From: Palsa-872 sp036495195
GTDB lineage: Bacteria > Chloroflexota > Dormibacteria > Dormibacterales > Dormibacteraceae
NCBI GenBank assembly: GCA_036495195.1
Contig: DASXNH010000048.1
Location: 1-64,000 of the forward strand
DNA length: 64,000 bases
Reading direction: 5' to 3'
The notes under the pieces are model-generated. The model did no database searches, was not told where the DNA came from, and worked only from the letters and a program-made list of their open reading frames with translations. This document shows positions 1 to 8,965 of the stretch, piece by piece. Within the stretch, counting starts at the first letter, position 1. Each line of letters opens with the position of its first letter. Position numbers and translations under genes: made by a program.

Positions 1-891
1 GCTCTTGGACATCTTTTCCCCGCTCGCCTCGGCGAGGTGCTCCGAGTGCAGCCAGACACGTGCAAAGGGCTTGTGATTCGCGGCCTCGGATTGCGCGATC
101 TCGTTCTCATGGTGCGGAAACATGAGGTCGATGCCGCCGCAGTGGATGTCGAAGGTGTCACCCAGGTAGCGCTTGCTCATGGCTGAGCATTCGATGTGCC
201 AGCCCGGCCGGCCGCGCCCGAAGGGCGCGTCCCACGCCGCCCCAAGCTGCTCGTCGCCTGGTTGGGCCTTCTTCCAAAGCGCGAAGTCGCTGACGGATTC
301 CTTGTCATATTTGTCCTGTCGAATGCGGGGGGAATGGTCCCCGAGCGGGGGCCGGGCGGAGCCCGACTGCCCGCCCTCATGCGCCACCCGCGGACTGGGC
401 CTGAGCCCGCCTCGATCCAGGCGCGAGAGCGCTCCATAAGAAGGAAAGCTGGCGATCCTGAAGTAGACGTCGCCGTCCGCGATGTATGCATGCCCGTCCG
501 CAAGCAGAGTGTTGATCATCGAGATCATGTCGCCGATGTGCTCGGTGGCCCTCGGATAGTGCTCGGCAGGCTGCGCGCGGAGGGCCGCCATGTCTTCGAG
601 GAATGCGGCGACGTACGGCTTCACGTACTCGCCAATCGTCTTGCCGGCGTGCATGGCCTGGTCGAGAATCCTGTCGTCGATGTCGGTGACGTTCATGACG
701 TGGTTCAGTCGATATTTGTCGACCTGCAGGTGCCGGCGGAGGAGGTCGTAGAAAAGGAAGGCCCTCAGGTTCCCGACGTGGGCGAAGTTCCACACGGTCG
801 GTCCGCATGTGTACATGCCAACGTGTCCAGGCTCGAGCGGCTCAAAAACGTTCTTCGTGCCGGTGAGCGTGTTGTGAAGCTTGAGAGTCAC
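1..891 (-). CDS. cysS: Cysteinyl-tRNA synthetase, C-terminus beyond window
   Basis: Charges tRNA-Cys with cysteine in the cytoplasm (class I synthetase). About 297 residues are visible and the frame runs off the left edge; the usual length is about 460. The N-terminal region has the Cys-containing CGPTVWNFAHVGN segment carrying the HIGH-type motif, then VTDIDDRI, WHIECSAMS and HHENEIAQSEA with the zinc ligands, and the last visible residues are KMSKS. I start it at the GTG at 889-891, which gives the usual short lead-in. It follows ispF by 15 bases and ends the radA-PIN-ispD-ispF-cysS string. A stretch between LSRLDRGG and DFALWKK is roughly 15-20 residues longer than I expect for the family. 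Confidence 0.93.
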   Translation of the reverse strand, partial: MTLKLHNTLTGTKNVFEPLEPGHVGMYTCGPTVWNFAHVGNLRAFLFYDLLRRHLQVDKYRLNHVMNVTDIDDRILDQAMHAGKTIGEYVKPYVAAFLEDMAALRAQPAEHYPRATEHIGDMISMINTLLADGHAYIADGDVYFRIASFPSYGALSRLDRGGLRPSPRVAHEGGQSGSARPPLGDHSPRIRQDKYDKESVSDFALWKKAQPGDEQLGAAWDAPFGRGRPGWHIECSAMSKRYLGDTFDIHCGGIDLMFPHHENEIAQSEAANHKPFARVWLHSEHLAEASGEKMSKS

Positions 892-906
892 CGAAGAAGG
901 GTAGCT

Positions 907-1383
907 TTAGCCGGTTGCCTCGATGAGGGCGACGGCCTGGGCGGCTATTCCCTCTTCGCGTCCCAGGGAACCAAGGCCTTCGGGTGACGTCGCCTTCACG
1001 CTGACGGCCCCAAGTTCGATCTCCAGGGTTTTCGCCAACTGCCTGCGAATCGCGTCGATGTGAGGTTGCAACCTCGGCTCCTCGGCGATCACCGTGCTGT
1101 CGACGTTGATGAGTCGATAGCCCGCCTGGCGCACGGTGCGGACCACCATCGCCAGCAGGTCCTGGCTCGAGGCGCCCTGGTATTCGGGGGCGCTGGCCGG
1201 AAAGTGCTGGCCGATGTCGCCCAGCGCAGCCGCCCCGAGGAGCGAGTCGATCACCGCATGAGTCAACACGTCGGCGTCCGAGTGTCCGTCGAGACCGAGT
1301 GGGTTGTCGATGCGGACTCCGCCGATGACGAGATCGCGGCCCGGCCGCAGCGGGTGAACGTCGTAGCCGATCCCGACCCTCAC
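907..1383 (-). CDS. ispF: 2-C-methyl-D-erythritol 2,4-cyclodiphosphate synthase
   Basis: Catalyses the cyclisation step of the MEP isoprenoid pathway, releasing CMP. The 158-residue protein has normal family length. It shows the metal-binding YDVHPL near the N-terminus, GHSDADVLTHAVIDSLLGA with the second metal His, ALGDIGQHFP, and the conserved C-terminal stretch SPEGLGSLGREEGIAAQA. The GTG start overlaps the ispD stop (GTGA), so the two MEP-pathway enzymes are translationally coupled. Confidence 0.95.
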   Translation of the reverse strand: MRVGIGYDVHPLRPGRDLVIGGVRIDNPLGLDGHSDADVLTHAVIDSLLGAAALGDIGQHFPASAPEYQGASSQDLLAMVVRTVRQAGYRLINVDSTVIAEEPRLQPHIDAIRRQLAKTLEIELGAVSVKATSPEGLGSLGREEGIAAQAVALIEATG

Positions 1384-2081
1384 GTCGTCGCGGCTTCGTG
1401 TTCTTTGATCAGAGCCTCTACCACCTCGAGATCTTCGGGGGTTGTGAGCTTGATGTTGGCGGGCTCGCCTTCGACGGCCGTGACCGCGTGTCCGGTCGCC
1501 GCGACGAGCTGGGCATCGTCATCGCCGACCAAACCGGCGTCCGCGGCCTCGCGGTGAGCCCGAGCCAGCAGCTCGTACGCAAAGGCCTGAGGGGTCTGGG
1601 CGAGGACTATGCGCGAGCGATCGAGACTCTCCACCAGCCGGTTGCCCTCCACCCGCTTGACCGCGTCTCGCGGCGAGATGGCCGGAAACGCGGCGCCTGA
1701 CTCCACGGCGGCCGCGAGCACCCGACGTACCAACGTCGCCGTCGCCAGCGGGCGGGCAGCGTCATGCACCAGCACGAAGTCGCATTCGCCGAGGGCCGCC
1801 AGCCCAGCGCGCACCGACTCCTGTCGGCTCTCACCGCCGGCCTTCACGGCGACCGGCTTACGGGGGTGGAGCGCCGCCACCTCTCGCTCGGCATTCTCGA
1901 GCCGGCTCGGCGGACCGACCACGACGATCCGATCGATCTCGTCCAGTGCGAGAAAGAGCTCCAGCACGCGCGCCAAGGTGGTCCTGCCGTTCAAGCGCAC
2001 CAGCGCCTTGCTGCCGCGACCGAGACGCGAGCCCGAGCCGGCAGCCGCAACGATGGCTCCGACAGTGATCGAGTTACCCAC
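1380..2081 (-). CDS. ispD: 2-C-methyl-D-erythritol 4-phosphate cytidylyltransferase
   Basis: Transfers CMP from CTP to MEP in isoprenoid synthesis. It carries the nucleotidyltransferase loop AAAGSGSRLGRGSKAL near the N-terminus, then VHDAARPL, TPQAF, a DDDAQLV segment and the C-terminal IKLTTPEDL. I chose the GTG at 2079-2081 because it places the glycine-rich loop close to the N-terminus and overlaps the preceding PIN/TRAM stop by a few bases; an upstream ATG at 2138 would add a basic, non-conserved leader inside the neighbouring gene. Product is 233 residues. The usual PKQ of the loop reads SKA, a mild departure. Confidence 0.93.
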   Translation of the reverse strand: MGNSITVGAIVAAAGSGSRLGRGSKALVRLNGRTTLARVLELFLALDEIDRIVVVGPPSRLENAEREVAALHPRKPVAVKAGGESRQESVRAGLAALGECDFVLVHDAARPLATATLVRRVLAAAVESGAAFPAISPRDAVKRVEGNRLVESLDRSRIVLAQTPQAFAYELLARAHREAADAGLVGDDDAQLVAATGHAVTAVEGEPANIKLTTPEDLEVVEALIKEHEAATT

Positions 2082-3153
2082 TTTCCGCCTTCGGCCGGGG
2101 ATTGGGGCGGCGCCCGTCCATGGCCGCCGGCTCGGCAAAGATCATCCGACCCGCAGACGTCTGGATCACGGACGTGACGACTGCGGTGATCGTCTGGTTG
2201 AGCAAACGGCGCCCGTTCTGGATGACGACCATCGTGCCGTCGTCGAGGCTACCGACACCCTGCCCGGGCTCCTTGCCTTCTCGCGCCACCATGACGACGA
2301 TCTCCTCGCCAGGGATTGCGACAGGGCGCATGGCGTGAGCCAGCTCGTTGAGATTCAAAACGGCGACTCCCTCCAGGCGCGCGATGCGGTTGAGGTTGAA
2401 GTCGTTGGTCATGATCCCCCAGCTCTTTCGCTTGGCGGTGCGCACGAGGTGCGCGTCGATCTCGACACTGGGAGTCGAGTCGTCGTCGACGACCTCGAGC
2501 GGAATGGTGGAATCCTTCTGCATCTCGGTCAGTACCTCGAGCCCGCGTCGCCCCCGGCGCCTCCGTGTCGCATCCGCGGAATCCGCCACCTGCTGCAGCT
2601 CGCGCAGCACGGAGCTGAGGATGATCAATGGCATGTCGACAAAACCGGTTTTCGCAATGTCGAGAATCCGGCCGTCGATGATCACCGAGGTATCGAGCAG
2701 CACACCACTCAAGCGGTGGCTCTTGTGCTCGGCGCCAGAGCCGCCGAAGAACAGCGCCGCAAGCTCAGACCGGCGCGTGAGCCCGACGGAGGCTCCCTGT
2801 GCCGCGAGCAGCAACGCGAGGATGGCGGAGACCAGGACCCCGTTAGGCAGGTCCCGCACGAACACGCCGATGAGTGCTGCGATCACCAATCCGACCACCA
2901 TGCCAAGAAGGCCGCTCAAGAGGTCCGGCAGCGGGGTGCTGGTCAACCGGAAGTTGAAGGTCCGCCACCCCCCCAACACATACGGCGTGCCGAGGTACGC
3001 GAAAATCAAACCTTCCGCCGTCGTCAGCCCGATGATCACGTAGCCGGGGTAGGTGTGAGTCCCTCCTCGGACCAAGAAATAGCCGAGCAGAAAACCACCG
3101 ACCAGGCCAAGCGCCGCCCCAAGCCAGCGGACCAGCTTCTCAGAACGCTTCAC
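2074..3153 (-). CDS. PIN/TRAM-domain membrane protein, YacL type
   Basis: A 359-residue protein with about four N-terminal membrane segments (residues 10-130), a PIN ribonuclease-like domain beginning at LLDTSVIIDGRI with further acidic residues at VDMPLIIL, ADATRRRRGRRGL and MTNDFNLNRIA, and a C-terminal TRAM domain (PGEEIVVMVAREG, GVGSLDDGTMVVI). This order matches the Bacillus YacL family, which sits between radA/disA and ispD in many Gram-positives. Its role is unsettled in the family. The gene follows radA by 11 bases and overlaps ispD. No disA gene lies between radA and this gene here. Confidence 0.9.
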   Translation of the reverse strand: MKRSEKLVRWLGAALGLVGGFLLGYFLVRGGTHTYPGYVIIGLTTAEGLIFAYLGTPYVLGGWRTFNFRLTSTPLPDLLSGLLGMVVGLVIAALIGVFVRDLPNGVLVSAILALLLAAQGASVGLTRRSELAALFFGGSGAEHKSHRLSGVLLDTSVIIDGRILDIAKTGFVDMPLIILSSVLRELQQVADSADATRRRRGRRGLEVLTEMQKDSTIPLEVVDDDSTPSVEIDAHLVRTAKRKSWGIMTNDFNLNRIARLEGVAVLNLNELAHAMRPVAIPGEEIVVMVAREGKEPGQGVGSLDDGTMVVIQNGRRLLNQTITAVVTSVIQTSAGRMIFAEPAAMDGRRPNPRPKAESG

Positions 3154-3164
3154 GGGGACACCTC

Positions 3165-4580
3165 CTAGGAGACCGAGACGCCGGCCTCCTTTATGAATCT
3201 GCCGGACGTAATGGGTGAATAAAATGCGGCGGATTGAGCTTCCGCCAAGGTCCGGACCTCGGTGACGTCGAGGCCGGGCGGCCGGACGGCTTTGGCGCCG
3301 GCCGGAATCAAAGCGCGCGTGAAACCATGCCGGGCCGCCTCCGATAGGCGGCGCTCCAGCTGGCCGACGCGACGCACCTCGCCTGCCAATCCCAGCTCGC
3401 CGATGGCAACCAGGCCGTCCGGCAGGGGCCTGTTGAGATCGTTGCTGATGATTGACAGAGCAAGACCGAGATCGGCGGCAGGCTCAGTGATGCGCATGCC
3501 GCCCGCGACGTTGACGAAAACATCTGACGAACCGAGCTTGAGGCTTGCCCGCTTCTCGATGACCGCGATGAGCATGTGCAGGCGGTTGATGTCGACACCG
3601 TTGGCGATCCGGCGAACGATCGTGCTGTCGCTTTTCGGGTTGACCAGGCTCTGGATCTCGATGAGCAAAGGCCGTGTGCCCTCGAGCGCCACGACGATCG
3701 CCGACCCTGGCGATGCGGTGGTGGCCTGGCTGAGAAGCGCGGCCGAGGGGTCGGGAACCTCCTGGAGGCCTGCTTCGCCCATGGCGAAGACGCCGATCTC
3801 CTCGGCTGAGCCGAAGCGGTTTTTCATGGCGCGCAGCACGCGAAGCTCCTGCCGCCGGTCGCCTTCCAGGTACAGCACCGTGTCAACGATATGCTCAAGT
3901 ACCCGAGGCCCGGCGATCGCGCCCTCCTTCGTTACATGGCCGACCAGGAAGATCGGGACGCCAACCTCCTTGGCAAGGCGCATCAGGCGAGCCGCGGACT
4001 CCCGCACCTGCGTGACGCTTCCGGCGCTGCCTTCGAAGCCGGCGTCGGTGACCGTCTGGATCGAATCGACGATGGCCAGCTGCGGCGTCGCCGACCGGAT
4101 GGCTTCACAGATGGCGTCGAGATCGTTCTCGGCGAACAGCAGGATTCCGGCCTCCATCGCACCGAGTCGGTGCGCTCGCATCCGGATCTGCTGGGGCGAT
4201 TCCTCGCCGGACGCGTAAAGCACAGTGCCGCCGCGCAGCGCCACCTGCTGCGCGGCGTGCATCAGCAGGGTCGACTTGCCGACCCCGGGCTCGCCTCCCA
4301 CCAGCACCAGGCTGCCGGCGACGATGCCGCCGCCAAGGACGCGGTTGAGCTCACCCCAAGCCAGGGTCAGCCGCGGAGCCGCCTCGGTTGCCAGCTCCGT
4401 AATCGGGATGGGGCGGGCGTCAGTTGAATGGGACGCCGGCTTCGTCCGGCCGCCGGGAGCCTTCCTGACCTGGAACTCCTGGAGCGTGTTCCACGCTTGG
4501 CAGTGCGGGCATTGGCCCGCCCAGCGGGGCGTTTCCCCACCGCAGTCGGTGCAGACGAATGTGATCGTGGCCTTGGGCAT
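3165..4580 (-). CDS. radA: DNA repair protein RadA (Sms)
   Basis: Acts in recombination repair as a hexameric helicase promoting branch migration. The 471-residue protein has the N-terminal four-Cys zinc finger (CTDCGG and CPHCQAW), a RecA-like core with Walker A GGEPGVGKSTLL, a Walker B region at LAIVDSIQTV, the RadA-specific KNRFGSAEEIG motif, and a C-terminal Lon-protease-like domain ending around residue 450. Length and order are standard. It is the first gene of the minus-strand string leading to cysS. A short hairpin with arms CCGGA/TCCGG lies immediately before the ATG. Confidence 0.96.
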   Translation of the reverse strand: MPKATITFVCTDCGGETPRWAGQCPHCQAWNTLQEFQVRKAPGGRTKPASHSTDARPIPITELATEAAPRLTLAWGELNRVLGGGIVAGSLVLVGGEPGVGKSTLLMHAAQQVALRGGTVLYASGEESPQQIRMRAHRLGAMEAGILLFAENDLDAICEAIRSATPQLAIVDSIQTVTDAGFEGSAGSVTQVRESAARLMRLAKEVGVPIFLVGHVTKEGAIAGPRVLEHIVDTVLYLEGDRRQELRVLRAMKNRFGSAEEIGVFAMGEAGLQEVPDPSAALLSQATTASPGSAIVVALEGTRPLLIEIQSLVNPKSDSTIVRRIANGVDINRLHMLIAVIEKRASLKLGSSDVFVNVAGGMRITEPAADLGLALSIISNDLNRPLPDGLVAIGELGLAGEVRRVGQLERRLSEAARHGFTRALIPAGAKAVRPPGLDVTEVRTLAEAQSAAFYSPITSGRFIKEAGVSVS

Positions 4581-4828
4581 GGCCGGACCATCATCCGGTT
4601 TTTCCGAGGTGGGCCGTAGCCTTTTTACAGGGTCGATCGTTTATCCAGACAGAGGAATCGCCGGAGTGCCTCCCGGCTCCTTGACACGTAAGGCGCCGCC
4701 CTGACTACCCCCGGGGCGGCCCTACTGTCTGTTCGCGAAACGAGCTCCGCGGGGAGGGGGCGCCGGGGCCGGCAGAACTCCAGGGAGAGATGTCGCGCGG
4801 CCGGCTCACCTGATCGGGGCCGGAGGCG
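4581..4828. other. Intergenic region upstream of radA
   Basis: These 248 bases separate the radA start from the stop of the RDD gene, both on the minus strand. I see no convincing ORF. The region must hold the radA promoter; AT-rich stretches around 4620-4660 are the only plausible core elements, and I cannot fix the -10. A CCGGA/TCCGG hairpin followed on the plus strand by TTTTT occurs at about 4582-4604, directly ahead of radA; on the minus strand it would be part of the radA leader. Confidence 0.4.
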
Positions 4829-5698
4829 CTATTGACCTTCGAGATCCGCCAGGTAATCGAGGGTGGCGAGGGGCCCCTGCTGAATGAAGACCTCCGGCGC
4901 GGCGGAACGCAGGCTGCTCTCGACGGTCCCTGCCAGCTGCACCCTGAGCTCGATGGTGAGCTGGGGACGCCTGCGCGCATATGACGTGACGAACCGGCGC
5001 AACTGCGGATCCAGGCGGCGGAGCATCAGCTCCGCAGCCGATGCCGGCGCGTAAGGGCTCGCCGGCAAGATGACCCGGGCACCTGGCGGAGGCGGCGGAG
5101 CCGGAAGGTTCTGGATGGCGCCGTCGGGCGGTCCGTTCGGAGGGAGTGGTGGAGGTGGCATCCCAGGCGGGGGCGCCTGCCGCCTGCCGCCCGCCAGCTG
5201 CCAGAGCCTGACCTGGTCTGAGTCCTTGACGACGATCGTGCCGGCCGCCAGGTCGCCCAGGCGCTTGCCTCTCCCATTGGCAAAAAGGACGATCATCCCG
5301 ACCCCGTATCCATAAGGAAGGAAGTCGACGATGCGCACGATGTTTCGGATCCCCGCCTGCATGAAGGTGAGCGGCTCGCCCCGATCCCCGACTGCCCTCA
5401 GCCGGAACACCTTCTTGCCGACGGTCTGGCCCGACCACAGGGCTTCGCTGACCCAGAAATATCCGAAGACGTTGATGAAGCTGAACACGATGATCACCAG
5501 GCCGGTCACCGTGACGGAGTTCGTGGCCGTGCCCGCGCCAAAGCCGAAGAAGACCACTGCAACCTCGACGAGGCTGACGATGAGCAGGTCGATGATCTGA
5601 GCGATCGCGCGCGTGCCAAGACCGGCGATCTGATAGTCGAACGAAACGCGTTCGGGCGTGGCGACGACGAGATCGGTATCAGAGAGCGGGCGCTGCAT
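4829..5698 (-). CDS. RDD-family membrane protein
   Basis: A 289-residue inner-membrane protein. The first 150 residues form an RDD domain: ATPERVSFDYQIAGLGTRAI, two to three membrane segments, WSGQTVGKKVFRLRAV, and the GKRLGDLAAGTIVV segment. A proline-rich linker (about residues 175-215) leads to a predicted soluble tail of about 75 residues. I start at the ATG at 5698, since the longer frame only adds an arginine/serine-rich leader running into the divergent gene. Transport or sodium/proton roles are reported for some RDD proteins, but none can be assigned here. It is divergent from the SpoIIM-like gene, a common pairing in Actinobacteria and Chloroflexota. Confidence 0.82.
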   Translation of the reverse strand: MQRPLSDTDLVVATPERVSFDYQIAGLGTRAIAQIIDLLIVSLVEVAVVFFGFGAGTATNSVTVTGLVIIVFSFINVFGYFWVSEALWSGQTVGKKVFRLRAVGDRGEPLTFMQAGIRNIVRIVDFLPYGYGVGMIVLFANGRGKRLGDLAAGTIVVKDSDQVRLWQLAGGRRQAPPPGMPPPPLPPNGPPDGAIQNLPAPPPPPGARVILPASPYAPASAAELMLRRLDPQLRRFVTSYARRRPQLTIELRVQLAGTVESSLRSAAPEVFIQQGPLATLDYLADLEGQ

Positions 5699-5704
5699 GT
5701 CGCG

Positions 5705-5710
5705 TATTTT
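5705..5710 (+). promoter_or_regulatory. Candidate -10 element of a leaderless promoter
   Basis: TATTTT ends 7 bases before the GTG at 5718, the spacing expected if transcription starts at the start codon itself. There is no Shine-Dalgarno-like purine run in the 19-base gap between the two divergent genes, which is why I favour a leaderless start. No -35 is obvious. This is inference from spacing only. Confidence 0.35.
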
Positions 5711-5717
5711 GCTTGCC

Positions 5718-6692
5718 GTGCGCTCTGAGGAGTTCGTCGCGCTGCGGCGTGAGGACTGGAACCGCCTGGAGGACCTGTTGGCGCGAGCCGGCGCAAGCCA
5801 CCTGAATGCCCTTGCGCCGGCGCAGGTGCTGACCCTTGCGGCCCTGTACAGGCGAGCCACCGCCGACCTGGCGCGGGCCCAGCGAGATTGGCCCGGCGAG
5901 CCGGTCCACAGCTACCTCAACGGCCTGGTGGCCCGAGGACATGGCGTCGTCTACAGGCGCGGCGGCAGAGTCTGGAGAAGGATCCGGGACTTTTACTCTG
6001 TCGTGCTACCGCGCACGTACAGGGAAGCCTGGCCGTACCTGCTGGCTTCGGCGGCCTTGCTCTTCGTGCCGGCCATCGTCAGCTATTTCGTCATTCTCGC
6101 CAATCCAGATTCGGCCGCCGGGATCGCTTCTCCACAGCTCATCGACCGCGTGCGCCACCATCAGCTGTGGACTGACATCCCACCTGCGCTCCGGGCCGTG
6201 TATGGCGGCGTGATCATGGCGAACAACATCTGGGTCGTCATGTTGGCGTTTGGCTTTGGCGTGGCCTTTGGGCTTCCGGTGATTTACGTGCTCGTCACCA
6301 ACGGCATCAGCCTCGGCGGCCTCTTCGGCCTCACCTCGGCCTACGGGCTGGCCGGCGGCCTCTTCGACTTCGTGATCGCGCATGGCGTGCTCGAGCTGTC
6401 GGTGATCGTGGCCGAAGGCGCCGCGGGATTGATGATGGGCTGGGCGCTCATCTCGCCGGGCAACCGAACGCGAGTCGATGCACTCGTGGACGCGACGCGG
6501 CGTGCATTCATCCTGGTGATCGGTTTGGCCCCACTACTCGTGATCGCGGGCACGATCGAGGGCAACATCTCTCCGTCGAGCGCACCGTTCGCCGCCAAGC
6601 TCGCGATCGGCCTGACGACGGGACTGCTCTACTACTCGTACCTGCTGCTTGTCGGCCGCTGGCCAAAGGTCACAACAGCGCCCGCTCCTTGA
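5718..6692 (+). CDS. SpoIIM-like integral membrane protein
   Basis: A 324-residue membrane protein of the stage II sporulation M / DUF95 family. The N-terminal cytosolic part (EEFVALRREDWNRLEDLL) is typical of the family, followed by a first membrane segment near residue 110 and four to five more from residue 180 (ANNIWVVMLAFGFGVAFGLP, GLFDFVIAHGVLELSVI). In non-sporulating bacteria this protein accompanies RDD, DUF58 and MoxR genes, as here, and has no defined role. I chose GTG 5718 because family members begin just before EEFVALRR; an ATG at 5697 would overlap the divergent RDD start codon. Its stop overlaps the converging DUF58 gene by 23 bases. Confidence 0.82.
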   Translation: MRSEEFVALRREDWNRLEDLLARAGASHLNALAPAQVLTLAALYRRATADLARAQRDWPGEPVHSYLNGLVARGHGVVYRRGGRVWRRIRDFYSVVLPRTYREAWPYLLASAALLFVPAIVSYFVILANPDSAAGIASPQLIDRVRHHQLWTDIPPALRAVYGGVIMANNIWVVMLAFGFGVAFGLPVIYVLVTNGISLGGLFGLTSAYGLAGGLFDFVIAHGVLELSVIVAEGAAGLMMGWALISPGNRTRVDALVDATRRAFILVIGLAPLLVIAGTIEGNISPSSAPFAAKLAIGLTTGLLYYSYLLLVGRWPKVTTAPAP

Positions 6693-7992
6693 GCTCGAGG
6701 TAGCGCTCGACCAACGCTGGGCTCAGTCTGCCCGCCACGACGTCGAGGCCGAGGACCCCGCCGCGCCGCAGCAGCTCAAAGCTCTCGCGGCGGCTCGCGA
6801 CGAATTCCTCGGCCGCGGCCCACTCATAAGCCCGCGACGACGTGGTGATCGGTTGGTCACGGGCCCGCAGGACAGCCGGATCAGACATGGCCACCACCAG
6901 CACGAGATGGCGGGCGGCAAGTCGCAGGCAGTGCGCCACGAGCTCCTTCGAGGCCTCGGGATCCTGGACGTCTGTGAGCACGACGACCATCGAGCGGCGA
7001 CCCAGCCGCAGCGCCAGGCGAGTGAACGCATGGCCGAAATCGGGCTCGACATAATCCGACTTGATCGCGTAGAGGGCCTCGGTGAGCCGTCGGATCTGAG
7101 AGCTACCACGCTCAGGCTTGATGAACCCGGTGACGCGATCGTCGAACGTCATGAGGCCGACGCGGTCGCCGTAGGCGTGCGCGACCCAAGCGAGCATGAG
7201 CGCCGCGTTGACTGCATGGTCCAGCTTGTCGAGCTCGCCGGCGGGCGCCGTCATGAGGCGTCCGCAATCGAGAGCGATCATCACCTGCTGGCCGCGCTCC
7301 GCCTCGACCTCAACCACCACCGGCCGGTCGCGCCTCGCCGTCGCCGTCCAGCTGACGCGTCGCACGTCGTCGCCGTGCACGTAGTCGCGCAGTCCCGCAA
7401 ATGCCGTCGAGGCACCGGGCGGGCGCGCGCGCCGCAAGCCGGCCATCGCTCGCAGGCCGCGACGCAGGGTCAGCTGCACTCTCTTGATGGCGACCACGTT
7501 GGGAAACACCGCGACTTCATCAGGTCGGGGCAGTCGAACCTGCCGGCGCCACCACCCATCGTCCCTTGACACCTGGAGGTCGATCGGCCCGAACCTGAAT
7601 GCGCCGCGTCGCGGTGAGGATGTGAGATAGCTGACCGCCAGGCGGCCGCTGTCATCGAATCGACCCTCGAGCTCGCGCGGGTGCGGCTTCAGCTCTGCCG
7701 GCGCGTGGTCCGCGACCCGGGCTCTGAGCCCGGCTGCGGCTGGATTCTCGACCACGACCCTCACCTCCTCAACCTCCCCCAGCGAGAACGGCTCAGGCAC
7801 GTGGCGCTGCGCGCGATAACCCGACCGCGCCGGCAGCAGCGCAAGGTCTCGAGCGAGGACGAGAACGAGGCCGACGTGGTAGGCGACGGCGAGCACGACG
7901 AGCACGGGCGACGCGACCGAAAGCGCGATCAGGCCGGCACCGATCGCGATCGCCCAGAGCAGTCGTGGTTGTGGCGCGAGTCCCCGAATCAC
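6670..7992 (-). CDS. DUF58 domain protein (MoxR-associated)
   Basis: A 440-residue protein with two N-terminal membrane segments (residues about 8-50), a beta-rich middle, the DUF58 signature (GLRDYVHGDDVRRVSWTATA) and a C-terminal von Willebrand A-like fold with MIALDCGRLM as a degenerate metal site. DUF58 proteins are thought to act with MoxR AAA+ ATPases in maturation of envelope complexes. The GTG at 7990-7992 lies four bases after the MoxR stop; the longer frame would run inside moxR. It ends the operon 11860-6670. Confidence 0.85.
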   Translation of the reverse strand: MIRGLAPQPRLLWAIAIGAGLIALSVASPVLVVLAVAYHVGLVLVLARDLALLPARSGYRAQRHVPEPFSLGEVEEVRVVVENPAAAGLRARVADHAPAELKPHPRELEGRFDDSGRLAVSYLTSSPRRGAFRFGPIDLQVSRDDGWWRRQVRLPRPDEVAVFPNVVAIKRVQLTLRRGLRAMAGLRRARPPGASTAFAGLRDYVHGDDVRRVSWTATARRDRPVVVEVEAERGQQVMIALDCGRLMTAPAGELDKLDHAVNAALMLAWVAHAYGDRVGLMTFDDRVTGFIKPERGSSQIRRLTEALYAIKSDYVEPDFGHAFTRLALRLGRRSMVVVLTDVQDPEASKELVAHCLRLAARHLVLVVAMSDPAVLRARDQPITTSSRAYEWAAAEEFVASRRESFELLRRGGVLGLDVVAGRLSPALVERYLELKERALL

Positions 7993-7996
7993 GTGA

Positions 7997-8965
7997 TCAG
8001 CGCGGCGGTACGACCCTGGCCGCCACCGCCTCGAGGACGCTGTCGGGTGTCTGGCCGCCGACCTCGGCCTCGGGCCGCAGGATGAGGCGGTGACGAAACG
8101 CCGGGGCAAGCAGAGTCTTGACGTGGTCAGGCGTGACGAAGTCCGATCCGTCGAAAGCGGCCAGGGCTCGTGCGGCCAGCATCAGCAGCACCTCCGCGCG
8201 AGTGCTCGCTCCCAGGGCAATCTCCGGTGCGGTGCGAGTCGCCGCGGCGAGGTCGACCACGTACTTGCGGATCTTCTCGTCGACGACGACTTTCGCCACC
8301 TGCTCACGGCAGGCGTCGACGTCCTCGCCGCTGAGCACCGCCTCCACGCCGGCCTTCGAGGGATCGCGCAGCTCGATGCCTGACTCCCAACGGCGCAGGA
8401 TCTCCATCTCGTCGGCGGAGCTCGGGTAGTCGAGTCGAACCTTGAAAAGGAAGCGGTCCTGTTGAGCCTCGGGTAGCGGGTACGTGCCCTCGTACTCGAC
8501 CGGGTTCTGCGTGGCCAGGACGAGGAAGGGGGCTGGCAGTGCGAGCTGTTCGCCTTCGAGGGTGACTCCCCTCTCCTCCATCGCCTCGAGGAGTGCCGAC
8601 TGGACTTTGGCCGGTGCTCGGTTGATCTCATCAGCCAGCAGGACGTTGGTGAAGATGGGGCCGCGTCGCAGGGCGAATGTCCGGTTCGCGAGATCGTAGA
8701 CAGACGTGCCGACGATGTCAGCGGGCATCAGGTCAGGCGTGAACTGCACGCGGCTGTACTGCAGCGACAACGCCCGCGCCATCGACTTGGCCAGCAGAGT
8801 CTTGCCCGTCCCCGGGACGCCCTCGAGCAACACGTGGCCTTCGGCCACCAGAGCGATCGCGCACAGGCGGATGGCATCCTCCTGGCCGACCACGGCCTTG
8901 ATCAGCTGATCGCGAAGTCGGGCGTAGAAATCGGGAGCGGTGACGGCGCCGGGATGTGCGGTCAT
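7997..8965 (-). CDS. MoxR-family AAA+ ATPase
   Basis: A 322-residue chaperone-like ATPase. Walker A is GVPGTGKTLLAK, Walker B is LLADEINRAPAKVQSALLEA, sensor 1 is LATQNPVEYEGTYPLPEAQ with the arginine finger region DRFLFK. The C-terminal lid contains the family-typical DFVTPDHVKTLLAPAFRHR. MoxR proteins act on DUF58/VWA partners, and the next gene downstream is exactly that. The ATG overlaps the DUF4350 stop (ATGA). Confidence 0.93.
   Translation of the reverse strand: MTAHPGAVTAPDFYARLRDQLIKAVVGQEDAIRLCAIALVAEGHVLLEGVPGTGKTLLAKSMARALSLQYSRVQFTPDLMPADIVGTSVYDLANRTFALRRGPIFTNVLLADEINRAPAKVQSALLEAMEERGVTLEGEQLALPAPFLVLATQNPVEYEGTYPLPEAQQDRFLFKVRLDYPSSADEMEILRRWESGIELRDPSKAGVEAVLSGEDVDACREQVAKVVVDEKIRKYVVDLAAATRTAPEIALGASTRAEVLLMLAARALAAFDGSDFVTPDHVKTLLAPAFRHRLILRPEAEVGGQTPDSVLEAVAARVVPPR

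Noticed and set aside
1609..3168. 519-codon plus-strand open frame over ispD and the PIN/TRAM gene
   Set aside because: Shadow of two well-supported minus-strand genes; no domain.
4582..4604. Intrinsic terminator on the plus strand
   Set aside because: The stem and T-run are there, but no plus-strand gene leads into it; the position directly before radA makes a leader hairpin or chance more likely.
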